A stretch of DNA of 64,000 bases from Psychromicrobium lacuslunae (GCF_000950575.1 NZ_CP011005.1:2294001-2358000), one strand, 5' to 3'; positions 9,592 through 18,664 are shown, numbered from the stretch's first letter. Made by a program: numbers and translations. The notes: a model not told the origin generated them from the letters alone.

Positions 9592-9779
9592 CTCCGCACG
9601 AGTTGAACGATGAAAACCGGAACAAGTCCCCGGTCAAGCCAAGCCCAGTCAAGATCGCTCGGCCCGCCGGGGCGGCGATACCGAATTGTTATGCGAAAAC
9701 GGATCATCTCCCTGGATTTAGCTATTCGATTTCTTTACTATTTTTCTATTCGCTAGATTTATTAGATGGAGGAGCTGCT
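9592..9779. other. AT-rich divergent intergenic region
   Basis: Non-coding gap between the MFS gene and the acyltransferase gene. The segment 9715-9770 is strikingly AT-rich compared with the surroundings. It must hold the acyltransferase promoter, but I could not pick one pair of -35/-10 boxes. The plus-strand frame is open from 9570 but has no ribosome-binding site before 9768. Confidence 0.5.
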
Positions 9780-11087
9780 ATGCCGAAGCTAAATACCGCC
9801 AGGGGCCCTCTCGCCGGCCGGAAAACCGAGCCAGCAAGGATCCCCGCAGGACGTGACCTGGTGGTGGACTTCATCCGAGTTCTCTGCATGTTCGCAGTAG
9901 TCGCCGTACACCTACTGATGATTGGCATTCGACTGGACTCAGCAGGGGTACAAGTGGTCAATCCGATTGCCTCGATTAGCTGGTTCGCTCAGGGCAGCTG
10001 GTTCGGCCAAGTAATGCCGTTGTTCTTTGTGGTGGGCGGGTTCGCCTCGCTGACTTCTTGGCGCAGCCTGCAACGCAGAGGCGGTGATGCTGCTGACTAT
10101 CTGCGTGGCCGTTTGCTCCGATTGATCCGGCCGACCGCCGCACTGTACGCCTTTCTGGCCATTGCACTCTGGATCGCGCACTTCGCCGGCGCGCCGCAGG
10201 ACTTACTTGCCGCCGTCGCAATCGGGGCAGGCGTGCAGCTCTGGTTCCTAGCCGCCTATTTGCTATGCCAGCTCATGGTGCCGGTGATGGCGAAGCTCCA
10301 CCAGCTGGCTCCTTGGCGGACCATTGGCGCACTTTTGGCGGGCGCAATCATTGTCGATGCGCTGCGCTTAGCTAGCCATCAAGACGTCATTGGCCTGGCT
10401 AATCTGTTCTTCGTCTGGCTCCTGGTCCAGCAGATCGGTTTCTGCTATGCCGACGGTGCCTTTGACCAGCTTTCCCGCTGGCAGCTGGTGGCGATTGCGG
10501 CGAGTTGTTATTTGATCATGATTCCGCTGACTCACGGCGGCCCTTACCCGGTCGATATGCTGACCGCGCTCAACCCGCCAATGCTGCCCTTGGTGCTGAT
10601 CGGCCTGGCACAAATCTGCCTGGTCAAGGCGTGCTATCCGGCGCTGAGCTGGCTTACACGTCAAAAACCAGTCCAACAAGTGATGTTCCTGGTCGGCACT
10701 CGATCGATCACCATCTACCTCTGGCACCTGCCGCTGATTATCGCGCTGTTCGGCCTTTCCTTAATGATCGGGCTGCCGTTCCCGGAACCGGGAAACGCCG
10801 ACTGGTGGCTGAGCCGCCCGCTCTACTATCTGGCTGCCTTCGGCCTGGTCCTACTCGTCACCAAACCGCTTGTGCGCTTAGAGTCGGCCAGCACGGCCTT
10901 AGCTGCAGGCCATCGCAAACCGACGCTATGGCTCGTTGTGCTGGCTACTGTTGTAGCTTCCACCGGCCCATTTGCGGTGATGCGGGTCGGTCTGGATCTC
11001 AATAACGTCTTGTGGGGCTTCGGCGCTCTCTGCCTCGCTCTGCTACTAGTCCGCGGCCGCAAAACCGTGGCGTTCGAGAGGCGTTGA
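9780..11087 (+). CDS. Acyltransferase-3 family membrane protein
   Basis: Polytopic membrane acyltransferase (OafA/WecH-like, PF01757), 435 aa with about ten helices. The ATG at 9780 has GGAGGAG six bases upstream, so the longer open frame from 9570 is rejected. 'VVDFIRVLCMFAVVAVHLLM' is helix 1 with the catalytic histidine of the family, and 'FFVVGGFASLTSWRSLQRRG' is the next conserved segment; 'SITIYLWHLPLII' is the typical late motif. Such enzymes O-acylate cell-surface sugars or lipids; the acceptor is unknown. No SGNH domain is fused. Confidence 0.85.
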   Translation: MPKLNTARGPLAGRKTEPARIPAGRDLVVDFIRVLCMFAVVAVHLLMIGIRLDSAGVQVVNPIASISWFAQGSWFGQVMPLFFVVGGFASLTSWRSLQRRGGDAADYLRGRLLRLIRPTAALYAFLAIALWIAHFAGAPQDLLAAVAIGAGVQLWFLAAYLLCQLMVPVMAKLHQLAPWRTIGALLAGAIIVDALRLASHQDVIGLANLFFVWLLVQQIGFCYADGAFDQLSRWQLVAIAASCYLIMIPLTHGGPYPVDMLTALNPPMLPLVLIGLAQICLVKACYPALSWLTRQKPVQQVMFLVGTRSITIYLWHLPLIIALFGLSLMIGLPFPEPGNADWWLSRPLYYLAAFGLVLLVTKPLVRLESASTALAAGHRKPTLWLVVLATVVASTGPFAVMRVGLDLNNVLWGFGALCLALLLVRGRKTVAFERR

Positions 11088-11100
11088 GCTACCTTGTGCT

Positions 11101-11127
11101 GCGGCTCAGGCGGTCTGCTTGAGCCGC
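11101..11127. terminator. Hairpin between convergent genes
   Basis: Inverted repeat GCGGCTCA / TGAGCCGC, eight perfect base pairs with an 11-base loop, between the acyltransferase gene and the hydrolase gene. It overlaps the last codons of the hydrolase. No T-tract, so it is a weak terminator candidate. Confidence 0.4.
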
Positions 11128-11915
11128 GAAATAAACCAGCGTGATTGCTCCGGTCCATAGGGCAGGATCGGTATGGACTTGGTAGCGTCGTGCGGGGTCT
11201 CCCGCATCGCCTCCTGAGCCATCCGAACAGCGGTCAGCATGGTGCCCGACATGGTTTTGACGAATTCATCATTGACTGGCTGGCCGTGACCCGGCACCAA
11301 GAATTCATAGCGATTGCGCAGCGCAGAAAGCTGACGCAGGGATTCGGCCCATTCGATCGGATAGGCGTCTTCAAAGGAAGGATGTGAGCCCTGCTCCACC
11401 AGATCCCCGGCGAAAACCGTGCTTGAGGTGCCGATCAACAAATCCCCATCGGTATGACCGCGACCGAGGTAAAACAAGGTGGCTGTGACACCGCCGAGGT
11501 CAAGCAGCACGGGCTGCTCACCAACCAGGGCGTTGGGCACCACGATTCGAGTTTCCGCACCCTGACGCGCCGCCATTTCGGGTTCAGTCTCCGAATTCAC
11601 CTGACGATGCTGCCAATCGCCGCCCTCAGCGATCTGCCGGGCAGCATTCTGATGAGCCCAGAACTCGCTCACGCCAGCATCGGCAAAAACCGCGTTGCCA
11701 AAGAAATGGTCGTAATGCGCGTGAGTATTGGCGACGATCAGTGGCAACTCGGTGATCTCGCGGACGGCGCTGAGGATCTGCTTGGCCTGCCGAGGACCAC
11801 AGCCCGTATCGATCACCAGGGCGCGTTCCTGCCCCACCACCAAGCCGCTGTTCAACAACTCGCCCGCGGTAACCAACGCATAGTTACCCGGACCTAATTC
11901 ACGCCACGATGCCAT
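11106..11915 (-). CDS. Metallo-beta-lactamase-fold hydrolase
   Basis: Zinc hydrolase of the MBL superfamily, 269 aa from the ATG at 11915; TTG and GTG codons 18-21 bases upstream are alternatives. The metal site is intact: 'NTHAHYDHFFGN' (HxHxDH), the next ligand in 'LGRGHTDGDLLIG' and the bridging Asp in 'VFAGDLVEQGSHPSF'; 'LVPGHGQPV' gives the last histidine. 'ALVIDTGCGPRQ' is the usual opening strand. The substrate is not defined; relatives include class B beta-lactamase-like and quorum-quenching enzymes. No signal peptide is visible, so it is probably cytoplasmic. Confidence 0.85.
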   Translation of the reverse strand: MASWRELGPGNYALVTAGELLNSGLVVGQERALVIDTGCGPRQAKQILSAVREITELPLIVANTHAHYDHFFGNAVFADAGVSEFWAHQNAARQIAEGGDWQHRQVNSETEPEMAARQGAETRIVVPNALVGEQPVLLDLGGVTATLFYLGRGHTDGDLLIGTSSTVFAGDLVEQGSHPSFEDAYPIEWAESLRQLSALRNRYEFLVPGHGQPVNDEFVKTMSGTMLTAVRMAQEAMRETPHDATKSIPILPYGPEQSRWFISRLKQTA

Positions 11916-11960
11916 GGCACTATTCTGCCTCACCAATGCTTGACCGGACGTTAGGCAGGG

Positions 11961-13382
11961 CTAGAGTTCGGCGAGCAAAGCGGCCGGATTCTCCATCGCA
12001 TCGGCAACGAAACGCAAGAACCCACCGGCGCTGCCGCCATCACACACTCGATGATCGAACACCAAAGTTAGTTCGGTCATTTTACGCACCGCCAACGCTC
12101 CATTAACCACCCAGGGTTTATCGATGATTCGGCCGACCCCGAGGATTGCGGCTTCCGGATAATTAATGATCGCGGCCGAGCCATCAACCCCGAAAACTCC
12201 ATAGTTATTCAAAGTAAAAGTACCGCTGCTGAGTTCCTCGGCAGTTGCTTTGCCAGCCCGCGCCAGGGCGGTCAACCGAGCGATCTCGGTGTCCAGCTGA
12301 CGAGCATTCAGCCGTTCAGCGGCTCGGATCGCGGGCACCAGCAAACCTCGTTCGGTCTGCGCCGCGAAGCCTAGGTTGACTCCAGAGACGCTGAGAATCT
12401 GCTGATTCTGTGCCTGATCGGTCACGATCCTGCTGTTCAACTCAGGGAATCGAGCCAGACCAGCCAACACAAACCGAGCGATAAACGCCAATAGACTCGG
12501 CGTACCTTCCGGATCTCGACGCTTGAGATCGCTGCGCAGTTCAAGCAACGCGGTAGCATCGACATCAACCCAGACCGTCGCCTCAGGAATTTCGCTGCGA
12601 CTGCGGGTCATCGCATTGGCGATGGTTCGGCGCACCCCGGTCAGCGGTGTACGAGAAAGCACTGCTAGCCCGGAACGCCCATCGATCTCTTGCTCACCAG
12701 TTGTTACATCAACCTCGCCGCCGGATTGCGCGACCGCGTCCCGCTGGCCGAGCACATCCGCACGAAGAATTAGACCACCCGGTCCCGAACCCGCAATCGT
12801 TGCCAGCGAGATACCGAGGTCTCGAGCCAGCTTTCGCACCAAGGGCGAAATCACCAGCGGGGCCTGAATTGGGCCGCCGCTGACCTCAACAGTTGAAGAG
12901 GTCGCGATAGCCGCAGCCGAAGGCTGCATTTTCTGAGCAGGCCCGGATGACTGAGCCGTCTGAGAACGCTTAGCTGGACGACTTCGGCCTGTTCGACCCT
13001 CAGCGGAGGTACCGTAGCCGATCAACACATTTCCGCTTCCGGCGCGCTCTTCTTCGCGATACCCCTCGTGATGATCCGGCGCGGTCGGCTCGACCGTCAC
13101 CGACGACGGGTCAGCGACCGGCGCTGATTCTCCGGTGCGCACCGTGAGAAAGGGCTTACCGACGTCCATGAGCTCACCGGCCGCGCCATGCAACCGGGCC
13201 ACCACCCCGGCGAAGGGAGTGGGTACCTCCACCAGCGACTTCGCTGTCTCCACCTCGGCAACCGGCTGATCCACCGAGATTTCCTCACCTTCGGCGACCA
13301 GCCAACGCACCAACTCGGCTTCGGTCAACCCCTCCCCTAGATCGGGTAAGAGGAAGACCCGGGAGTCCTGCACTTCAGCCAT
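11961..13382 (-). CDS. bkdC: Branched-chain ketoacid dehydrogenase E2 (dihydrolipoyl acyltransferase)
   Basis: E2 core of a 2-oxoacid dehydrogenase complex, 473 aa. The ATG at 13382 shares a base with the E1beta stop (TAATG) and has GAGGA before it. Domains in order: lipoyl domain (~6-80) with the lipoylated lysine in 'VETAKSLVEV'; a Pro/Ala/Ser linker; peripheral-subunit-binding domain (~190-225, 'SPLVRKLARDLGI' to 'GPGGLILRADV'); catalytic domain (~260-470) ending in 'FDHRVCDGGSAGGFL' with the HxxxDG active site. Only one lipoyl domain is present. Pairing with heterodimeric E1 genes and an Lrp regulator fits a branched-chain substrate, but pyruvate or acetoin cannot be excluded. No E3 gene is adjacent. 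Confidence 0.9.
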   Translation of the reverse strand: MAEVQDSRVFLLPDLGEGLTEAELVRWLVAEGEEISVDQPVAEVETAKSLVEVPTPFAGVVARLHGAAGELMDVGKPFLTVRTGESAPVADPSSVTVEPTAPDHHEGYREEERAGSGNVLIGYGTSAEGRTGRSRPAKRSQTAQSSGPAQKMQPSAAAIATSSTVEVSGGPIQAPLVISPLVRKLARDLGISLATIAGSGPGGLILRADVLGQRDAVAQSGGEVDVTTGEQEIDGRSGLAVLSRTPLTGVRRTIANAMTRSRSEIPEATVWVDVDATALLELRSDLKRRDPEGTPSLLAFIARFVLAGLARFPELNSRIVTDQAQNQQILSVSGVNLGFAAQTERGLLVPAIRAAERLNARQLDTEIARLTALARAGKATAEELSSGTFTLNNYGVFGVDGSAAIINYPEAAILGVGRIIDKPWVVNGALAVRKMTELTLVFDHRVCDGGSAGGFLRFVADAMENPAALLAEL

Positions 13383-14419
13383 TAGGAGTCCTCCCACTGC
13401 AACTCGTCAACCACGTCAAGGATCCGGTCAACGCTCGGCAGCTGATACCGCTCAAGCTTTGGCGCTGGGAAGGGAATATCAAAACCTGTCACCCTGCGCA
13501 CCGGCGCAGCCAATGAATGAAAGCAGCGTTCCTGCACTCGCGCAACAATCTCCGAAGCTACCGAGGCAAAGCCCGGCGCCTCAGCGATCACCACAGCACG
13601 GCCAGTGGAACGCACCGCTTGGCAAACCGTCTCATCATCAAAGGGCACCAGCGAACGCAGATCTACCACTTGCAAGGAGCGCCCTTCCGAGGCGGCGATC
13701 TCGGCCGCGGCGAGCGCGGTGGCAACTGATGGCCCATAGCTGATCAGTGTCGCATCGGTGCCCTGACGGGCAATCACGGCACGGCCAATGCCCGAGGCAG
13801 GGCGGGCCTGGGCGAGCCCATCAAGGTCAACCGCTTCCTTAGCAAAGTAGAGTTTCTTCGGTTCCAGGAAGACCACTGGATCAGGCGATTCAATCGCGTC
13901 CCGCAGCATCGTGTAGGCGTCAGCTACCGTGGCCGGAGCCAGCACGGTAAGCCCCGGCGTGTGGGCGTAATAAGCCTCTGAGGAGTCACAGTGATGCTCG
14001 ACACCGCCAATCCCGCCAGCGTAGGGAATCCGGATCACGATCGGCAACCGCACCGCTCCGCGGGTCCGATTAGCCATCTTTGCCACATGTGAAACCACTT
14101 GCTCAAAAGCCGGGTAGGCGAAGGCATCGAACTGCATCTCCACCACGGGACGCATGCCGTTCATAGCCATCCCCACCGCAAGTCCCATGATGCCAGATTC
14201 CGCCAAGGGAGTGTCGAAGCAGCGGTCCTCGCCGAACCGCGCGGTCAAGCCATCGGTGATCCGGAAGACACCGCCGAGGGTACCGACATCTTCACCGAAC
14301 ATCAGCACCGCTGGATCGGCTTGCATGGCATCGGCAAGCGCCCGATTGAGTGCCTTGGCAAAGGTCACCGAACCGGGTTTTTGCTCGGTAGGGTTGGGAC
14401 GTTCTGAAACCGCCGTCAT
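13382..14419 (-). CDS. bkdB: Branched-chain ketoacid dehydrogenase E1 beta subunit
   Basis: Beta subunit of the thiamine-diphosphate-dependent E1 component, 345 aa. 'MFGEDVGTLGGVFRITDGL' is the conserved N-terminal ThDP-contact region, 'DTPLAESGIMGLAVGMAMNG' carries the cofactor-activating glutamate, and 'HCDSSEAYYAHTPGLTVLAP' is typical of BCKDH/PDH beta chains. The C-terminal transketolase domain has 'SLVPFDDETVCQAV'. Four-base overlap (ATGA) with E1alpha upstream and one-base overlap with E2 downstream indicate translational coupling. Confidence 0.92.
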   Translation of the reverse strand: MTAVSERPNPTEQKPGSVTFAKALNRALADAMQADPAVLMFGEDVGTLGGVFRITDGLTARFGEDRCFDTPLAESGIMGLAVGMAMNGMRPVVEMQFDAFAYPAFEQVVSHVAKMANRTRGAVRLPIVIRIPYAGGIGGVEHHCDSSEAYYAHTPGLTVLAPATVADAYTMLRDAIESPDPVVFLEPKKLYFAKEAVDLDGLAQARPASGIGRAVIARQGTDATLISYGPSVATALAAAEIAASEGRSLQVVDLRSLVPFDDETVCQAVRSTGRAVVIAEAPGFASVASEIVARVQERCFHSLAAPVRRVTGFDIPFPAPKLERYQLPSVDRILDVVDELQWEDS

Positions 14420-15555
14420 TTCAGTCCCTCCTGGGTATCGTTCTGGGCTGCTCGCTGAAGTTCCTCGGCTAGCATTTCGGACTGCTCGCGAAGCTGCGGG
14501 GTGGGTTCGGCGTAGACGAACCTGAACAAATCGAGAGGGTCGACCTCCACCTCGGCGTTCAGCCCCTCACGCATCTCAGCTGCTACTCGCTCGGCCTGGT
14601 CGGCGAAATCCCGCTCCAGTGCCGCATTCAGCACCCCTTCGGCGCTCAGATAACGCTGCAAGCGGAGCAATGGATCCTTGGGCAGCCACTGCGCCACCTC
14701 TTCTTCACTCCGGTAGCGACTGGCATCGTCGGCGTTGGTGTGCGCGAGCATCCGATAGGTATGCGCTTCAACGAGCGCCGGGCCTCCGCCGTCACGCGCT
14801 CGCCGCACCAGCTTCTGCAAAACCGCAAGCAAGGCAGCCAGGTCATTGCCATCGACTCGCTCCCCCGGCATGCCGTAGCCGATCGCTTTGTGAGCCAGCG
14901 AGGGTGCCACCGTTTGCTGGGAGAGCGGCACCGAAATGGCGAAGCCATTGTTCTGAATCAGGAAAATGACCGGTAAGTGGAAGACCGCAGCGAAGTTCAG
15001 TGCCTCATGAAAATCGCCCTCACTGCTCGCACCATCACCACAGAGCGCGAGCACTACGGTGTCCTCGCCCTTCAGCTTGGCTGCGTGGGCCAGCCCTACC
15101 GCATGCAAGAGCTGAGTGGCGAGGGGGGTGGCCTGAGTAGCAACTCGGTGGTCGTAGGGGTTGTATCCGCCGTGCCAGGAACCCCGCAATAACTCGAGCA
15201 CCTGAACCGGTGGCACTCCCTTGCTCATCACCGCGACTGAATCCCGATAAGTGGGGAACAGCCAGTCCTGCTCTGCTAGGCAGATCGCAGCGGCCACTTG
15301 ACAGGCTTCCTGGCCGTGCGAGGAGGGGTAAACCGCCATCCGTCCCTGGCGGACCAATGCCCCCGCTTGGTCGTTAATTCGACGCCCCTTCACCATCTCG
15401 GCATAGCCGCGAAGCAGCAGGCTTTGATCGGGCAAGGAATAGTTGTCCTTGAAGACGTCATGATGTTCGGCGAGGCTGCCGTCGGCCGCGATCAGGGTGA
15501 CGGGGGTGGTGGACGGAAGCATCACCGTCTCCGCCCGGTCGGTGCTAGAACTCAT
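14416..15555 (-). CDS. bkdA: Branched-chain ketoacid dehydrogenase E1 alpha subunit
   Basis: Alpha subunit of E1, 379 aa, which binds thiamine diphosphate through the motif beginning 'CGDGASSEGDFHEALNFAAV' and ending 'LIQNNGFAIS' (GDG...NN). 'YPSSHGQEACQVAAAICL' and 'YRDSVAVMSKGV' match BCKDH E1alpha. First gene of the operon: ATG at 15555 with GAGGAG upstream. The complex decarboxylates branched-chain 2-oxoacids to acyl-CoAs, feeding amino-acid catabolism and branched fatty-acid synthesis. The regulator gene diverges 166 bases upstream. Confidence 0.92.
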   Translation of the reverse strand: MSSSTDRAETVMLPSTTPVTLIAADGSLAEHHDVFKDNYSLPDQSLLLRGYAEMVKGRRINDQAGALVRQGRMAVYPSSHGQEACQVAAAICLAEQDWLFPTYRDSVAVMSKGVPPVQVLELLRGSWHGGYNPYDHRVATQATPLATQLLHAVGLAHAAKLKGEDTVVLALCGDGASSEGDFHEALNFAAVFHLPVIFLIQNNGFAISVPLSQQTVAPSLAHKAIGYGMPGERVDGNDLAALLAVLQKLVRRARDGGGPALVEAHTYRMLAHTNADDASRYRSEEEVAQWLPKDPLLRLQRYLSAEGVLNAALERDFADQAERVAAEMREGLNAEVEVDPLDLFRFVYAEPTPQLREQSEMLAEELQRAAQNDTQEGLK

Positions 15556-15647
15556 ACCGGCTCCTCGACTTCGTTATCAGGACATTCTGTTCATCTATTC
15601 TCCCTCTACGGACTCTTTCGTATGACCAAATCGCTATTTTTATGGAC

Positions 15648-15670
15648 GATTAGCTATAAAATGAATAATC
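15648..15670. promoter_or_regulatory. Candidate Lrp/AsnC-type operator
   Basis: Imperfect palindrome in the AT-rich gap between bkdA and the divergent regulator: GATTA and TAATC arms, 7 of 11 arm positions symmetric about base 15659. The position suits a site controlling both genes. No direct evidence of binding. Confidence 0.3.
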
Positions 15671-15721
15671 TAGGAGACGAAACGTAAATGTGACCTAGCT
15701 TACCTTCGGTTTTGGAGACAA

Positions 15722-16159
15722 ATGTCTGAGCTTGATGAAATTGACCGGGCGATTATCACTGAATTGCAGCACGACGCCCGAGCCAGCGTGACCACTCTCG
15801 CCGAGCGGGTACATATTTCCAGGGCCCACGCCTATTCCCGGATCGCCCGGCTCACCAGCGAGAAGGTGATCACTCGGTTCACTGCCGTACTTGACCCACT
15901 CAAGGCCGGGCTGCGTTCAAGCGCCTATGTCAGCATGAAGGTCCGGCAACACGACTGGCGCGAGCTGAAGGCTTTGCTCAGTGCCCTGCCGGAAGTGCAA
16001 CACATCGCGCTACTCGGCGGCAATTTTGATGTCATGCTGCTGGTGCGCGCCCGGGATAATGTGGATCTGCGTCGAGTGATCTTCGATCAAATTCAGTCCA
16101 TGCCTGGCGTGCTGGACACCCAGACTTACCTCATTTTTGAGGACGTCGATACCCGCTAA
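15722..16159 (+). CDS. bkdR: Lrp/AsnC-family transcriptional regulator
   Basis: Feast/famine regulator, 145 aa, the usual length. The N-terminal winged HTH is 'LDEIDRAIITELQHDARASV' then 'TTLAERVHISRAHAYSRIARL' (~4-45); the C-terminal RAM domain ('AYVSMKVRQHDWRELKALLS', 'HIALLGGNFDVMLLVRARD') binds amino acids and mediates oligomerisation. ATG with TTGGAG upstream. Divergence from the ketoacid dehydrogenase operon is the arrangement seen for BkdR in other bacteria, so control of bkd is likely by context. The gene symbol rests on that context. Confidence 0.85.
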   Translation: MSELDEIDRAIITELQHDARASVTTLAERVHISRAHAYSRIARLTSEKVITRFTAVLDPLKAGLRSSAYVSMKVRQHDWRELKALLSALPEVQHIALLGGNFDVMLLVRARDNVDLRRVIFDQIQSMPGVLDTQTYLIFEDVDTR

Positions 16160-16244
16160 TATTTCAGCCAAAACGCTTCTCCGCCGCGAAATAAAACGAT
16201 ATGATTTCCTAACTAGCTCATTCGCACTTGGGGAGAGGCCGATC

Positions 16245-17279
16245 ATGAGTAATTCCAACTATCCTCCGCAGGGCCCCTATCCCGGTCCCCAAGGTGGCTA
16301 TCCACAGGGAAAACCGGTCAAGGTTCCACCGCCGATCCCGCTGCCCGGCGGCACTAACCCCGAATACGGTGTGCCCACTCCGCCGGCATATCCGGAACAA
16401 GGTTCCCAACCCTATGGGCAATCATATGGCTCGGGTAATTACTCGGAGCAGAACTATCAGCAGTATCAGGGTCAGCAGTACGGCGGTGGACAGTATCAAG
16501 GCGGCGGTTTTCCGCCGAACCCGCCGAAGAAGAATTTTCCGCTCTGGGGTTGGTTCGTGCTTGGTGTCCCGCTGCTCGGAGTGATCGCGGTTGTCATTGC
16601 GTTAGTCGCCATCAATATGCCGCAAACCCCGGTTTCAGCGCCCAGCCCAACCGCACCCCAGCAGCAGACTAACAGCCCGGCTCAGCAGAGCTCGACGGCC
16701 TCGTCTAGCCCGACGCCCGTCGGTGTGACCCCTAGCCAAATACCAAGCAGCGGGCTCGGCGCCAACGGCGCGGTCGGCCTGACCTCCGCGGCTCCGTATC
16801 TAAACAGTGCGAGCTGGTCAGATCAGGTACCGGCAGGTTGGAAAGCCGATACCTCGGCGACGAGTGGCTCGCTCTATGTCAATGCCGATGGTTGCCGCCT
16901 CTCGCTGGCTAGCTCTGCGGTGAAGTCCAATGCCCTCGGCGCTACTAGTAAGAATTCCGATTTACTGATCTCGATTTACCAGTCCGTCACGATGCAGGGT
17001 TCGCTCAAGGATAAGTACCCTGATCTAGCCACTATCTCGATGCACAGCCGGGCGACCGTCAGCATGAATAAACTTGGCGGCCCGCAACTCGAGTTCTATC
17101 AAAAGGCTTTCACATACACCAATAGCAGCGGAGTAAAAGTCCGCCATCAGTACGTGGTGCGGGCCATGCCGGTCAATAAAACGGTGCTGGTCGCCAGCAT
17201 CGCCTGTAAGGCTTCGACCCCCGCCGGCGCTGATGGCTGGCACGGTGTGCTCGATAATATCTACACCACTGGGAGCTGA
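16245..17279 (+). CDS. Hypothetical single-pass membrane protein with Pro/Gln/Tyr-rich N-terminus
   Basis: Protein of 344 aa, family not recognised. ATG at 16245 follows GGGGAGAGG; the longer frame from 16137 overlaps the regulator and is rejected. Residues 1-100 are low-complexity (Pro, Gly, Gln, Tyr, e.g. 'YQQYQGQQYGGGQYQGGG'). One membrane helix lies at ~104-128 ('WFVLGVPLLGVIAVVIALVAI'). A Ser/Thr/Pro linker (~130-175) is followed by an outer domain of ~165 residues. The layout resembles actinobacterial proteins with a disordered cytoplasmic tail and a secreted sensor-like domain. The next gene starts directly at its stop codon. Confidence 0.75.
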   Translation: MSNSNYPPQGPYPGPQGGYPQGKPVKVPPPIPLPGGTNPEYGVPTPPAYPEQGSQPYGQSYGSGNYSEQNYQQYQGQQYGGGQYQGGGFPPNPPKKNFPLWGWFVLGVPLLGVIAVVIALVAINMPQTPVSAPSPTAPQQQTNSPAQQSSTASSSPTPVGVTPSQIPSSGLGANGAVGLTSAAPYLNSASWSDQVPAGWKADTSATSGSLYVNADGCRLSLASSAVKSNALGATSKNSDLLISIYQSVTMQGSLKDKYPDLATISMHSRATVSMNKLGGPQLEFYQKAFTYTNSSGVKVRHQYVVRAMPVNKTVLVASIACKASTPAGADGWHGVLDNIYTTGS

Positions 17280-17753
17280 GTGCCAGTAATAACTCTGCGG
17301 CGCATCTCGCGCGCGCGGGCCGAGCGAATCTATACCGCTCAACCGGATGCCTCAGACCGGTGGGCCGAGGACTATCCACTGGCCGACGAGCTGGATGCAT
17401 TGCGCTTCTTCCTGGCGAGTCCAGCGCTGAGCGATCATCATCAAGCTTTTGGACTCTACTCGGTGCATGACGAGCGGGGCCGCGCAGTAGGCGGAATAGG
17501 CTTCTTCGGCCCGCCGGACGAAGAAGCAAGGGTGACGATCGGTTACGGCATCGTGCCCTCGGCGCGACGCCGAGGCTATGCCGCAGGGGCGGTCGCGGAA
17601 TTGCTGGACATTGCCCGGCAGTACGGCGTTCAACTGGTGCAGGCAGTCACCGACGTGGACAACATCCCTTCGCAGCGAGTGTTACTCGGGGCTGGTTTTA
17701 GGGAGCTGCGCCGAGATGAGCAGCAGTGCTATTTCGACCTCGGCTTGGGCTAA
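17280..17753 (+). CDS. GNAT-family N-acetyltransferase
   Basis: Acetyl-CoA-dependent N-acetyltransferase of the RimJ/RimL-like type, 157 aa. The GTG start abuts the stop of the preceding gene, so translation is probably coupled. The acetyl-CoA loop is in 'VPSARRRGYAAGAVAELLDIA' (motif A, Q/RxxGxG/A, with alanine in the last position), preceded by strand 'ARVTIGYGIV', and 'DVDNIPSQRVLLGAGF' is motif B. The acceptor substrate is unknown. Confidence 0.82.
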   Translation: MPVITLRRISRARAERIYTAQPDASDRWAEDYPLADELDALRFFLASPALSDHHQAFGLYSVHDERGRAVGGIGFFGPPDEEARVTIGYGIVPSARRRGYAAGAVAELLDIARQYGVQLVQAVTDVDNIPSQRVLLGAGFRELRRDEQQCYFDLGLG

Positions 17754-17807
17754 TCCCTCCGCGTCCTCAACCGGCTCCCCTGGGGTTTTCTCGACCAGCC
17801 AGCAGGG

Positions 17808-18587
17808 TTAGTTCTTAAAGACCGGCGGGCGCTTTTCCACAAAAGCGGTGATGCCTTCCTTGTAATTCTCGGTGCTGACAATGGCGCCCTGGGTCTTGTT
17901 TTCCAGATCGAGGGCTTCCCAGAAGCCGAGTCGCTGGTCCCGAATTGCGGTGACTAGCTTTTTGCCGTCCTGGAAGGCATTGATCGGACCGTTCGCTACC
18001 CGGCTGACGATGTTCCGGGTTTCTTCCAGCAGGGTCTCTGCCGGGAAGGTCCGACTGAAAAGCCCGGCTCGCACCGCCTCGGCCCCGGAGATTAGATCGG
18101 CGGTGTAAATCAAGTCCAAGGTGCGGTGAGTGCCTAACCGTTCAGTGAACAGCCAGTGCCCGCCCGAATCTAAAACCATGCCGAGGTTGGCAAAGGGCGA
18201 GCCAATTTTGGCGTTCTCCGCCAAGTAGACAACATCGGCAGCAATCAGTAAACCTAAACCGGCGCCCAAGGAGGCGCCCTGCGCTGCCACGAAGCTCGGC
18301 GCTGGAAAGTCCATAACGGCGCGCATAGCGGGCACAATTTTCCCTTCCAGGAAGCCAAGCGCATCGTCATTATGGATGTCTACACCGGCCAGATCACGAC
18401 CCGCACAGAATGCCCGGCCGGCGCCTCGCAGCAGCAGCGCACGCACCTCGCCCCGGTTCGCCTGCTCGGCTGCCTGATCCACCGCCTCTTTGAGGTCGCT
18501 CAGCGCCTGCCCGTCCAGTGCATTGAGCTTATGCGGAGCGTTTAGCACCACCTCGGCAATGCCGTCGCTTATGCTCAACTCAATCAT
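17808..18587 (-). CDS. paaG: Enoyl-CoA hydratase/isomerase, PaaG-like
   Basis: Crotonase-fold enzyme, 259 aa. 'RAFCAGRDLAGVDIHND' and 'GASLGAGLGLLIAADVVYL' form the oxyanion hole and CoA pocket. The C-terminal 'YKEGITAFVEKRPPVF' is typical of the family. Located 77 bases downstream of paaE on the same strand, it is the best candidate for the ring-1,2-epoxyphenylacetyl-CoA isomerase that produces the oxepin. Assignment to PaaG rather than PaaF rests on context; a second crotonase lies at 49749. ATG with GAGGAG upstream. Confidence 0.8.
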   Translation of the reverse strand: MIELSISDGIAEVVLNAPHKLNALDGQALSDLKEAVDQAAEQANRGEVRALLLRGAGRAFCAGRDLAGVDIHNDDALGFLEGKIVPAMRAVMDFPAPSFVAAQGASLGAGLGLLIAADVVYLAENAKIGSPFANLGMVLDSGGHWLFTERLGTHRTLDLIYTADLISGAEAVRAGLFSRTFPAETLLEETRNIVSRVANGPINAFQDGKKLVTAIRDQRLGFWEALDLENKTQGAIVSTENYKEGITAFVEKRPPVFKN

Positions 18588-18664
18588 TGATGCTGCTCCT
18601 CATCCGTGTGCTGAATTATTTGTCTGCCGCATTCAAGTAACCGTGTGAAGGCGTGAACGAAAGT

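Noticed and set aside
9570-9779. N-terminal extension of the acyltransferase frame by 70 codons
   Set aside because: It crosses the divergent promoter region, starts inside the MFS gene and is not hydrophobic; ATG 9780 has a perfect ribosome-binding site.
15298-15687. 129-codon open frame opposite bkdA and across the regulatory gap
   Set aside because: Antisense to a clear E1alpha gene and through the promoter region; no start signal.
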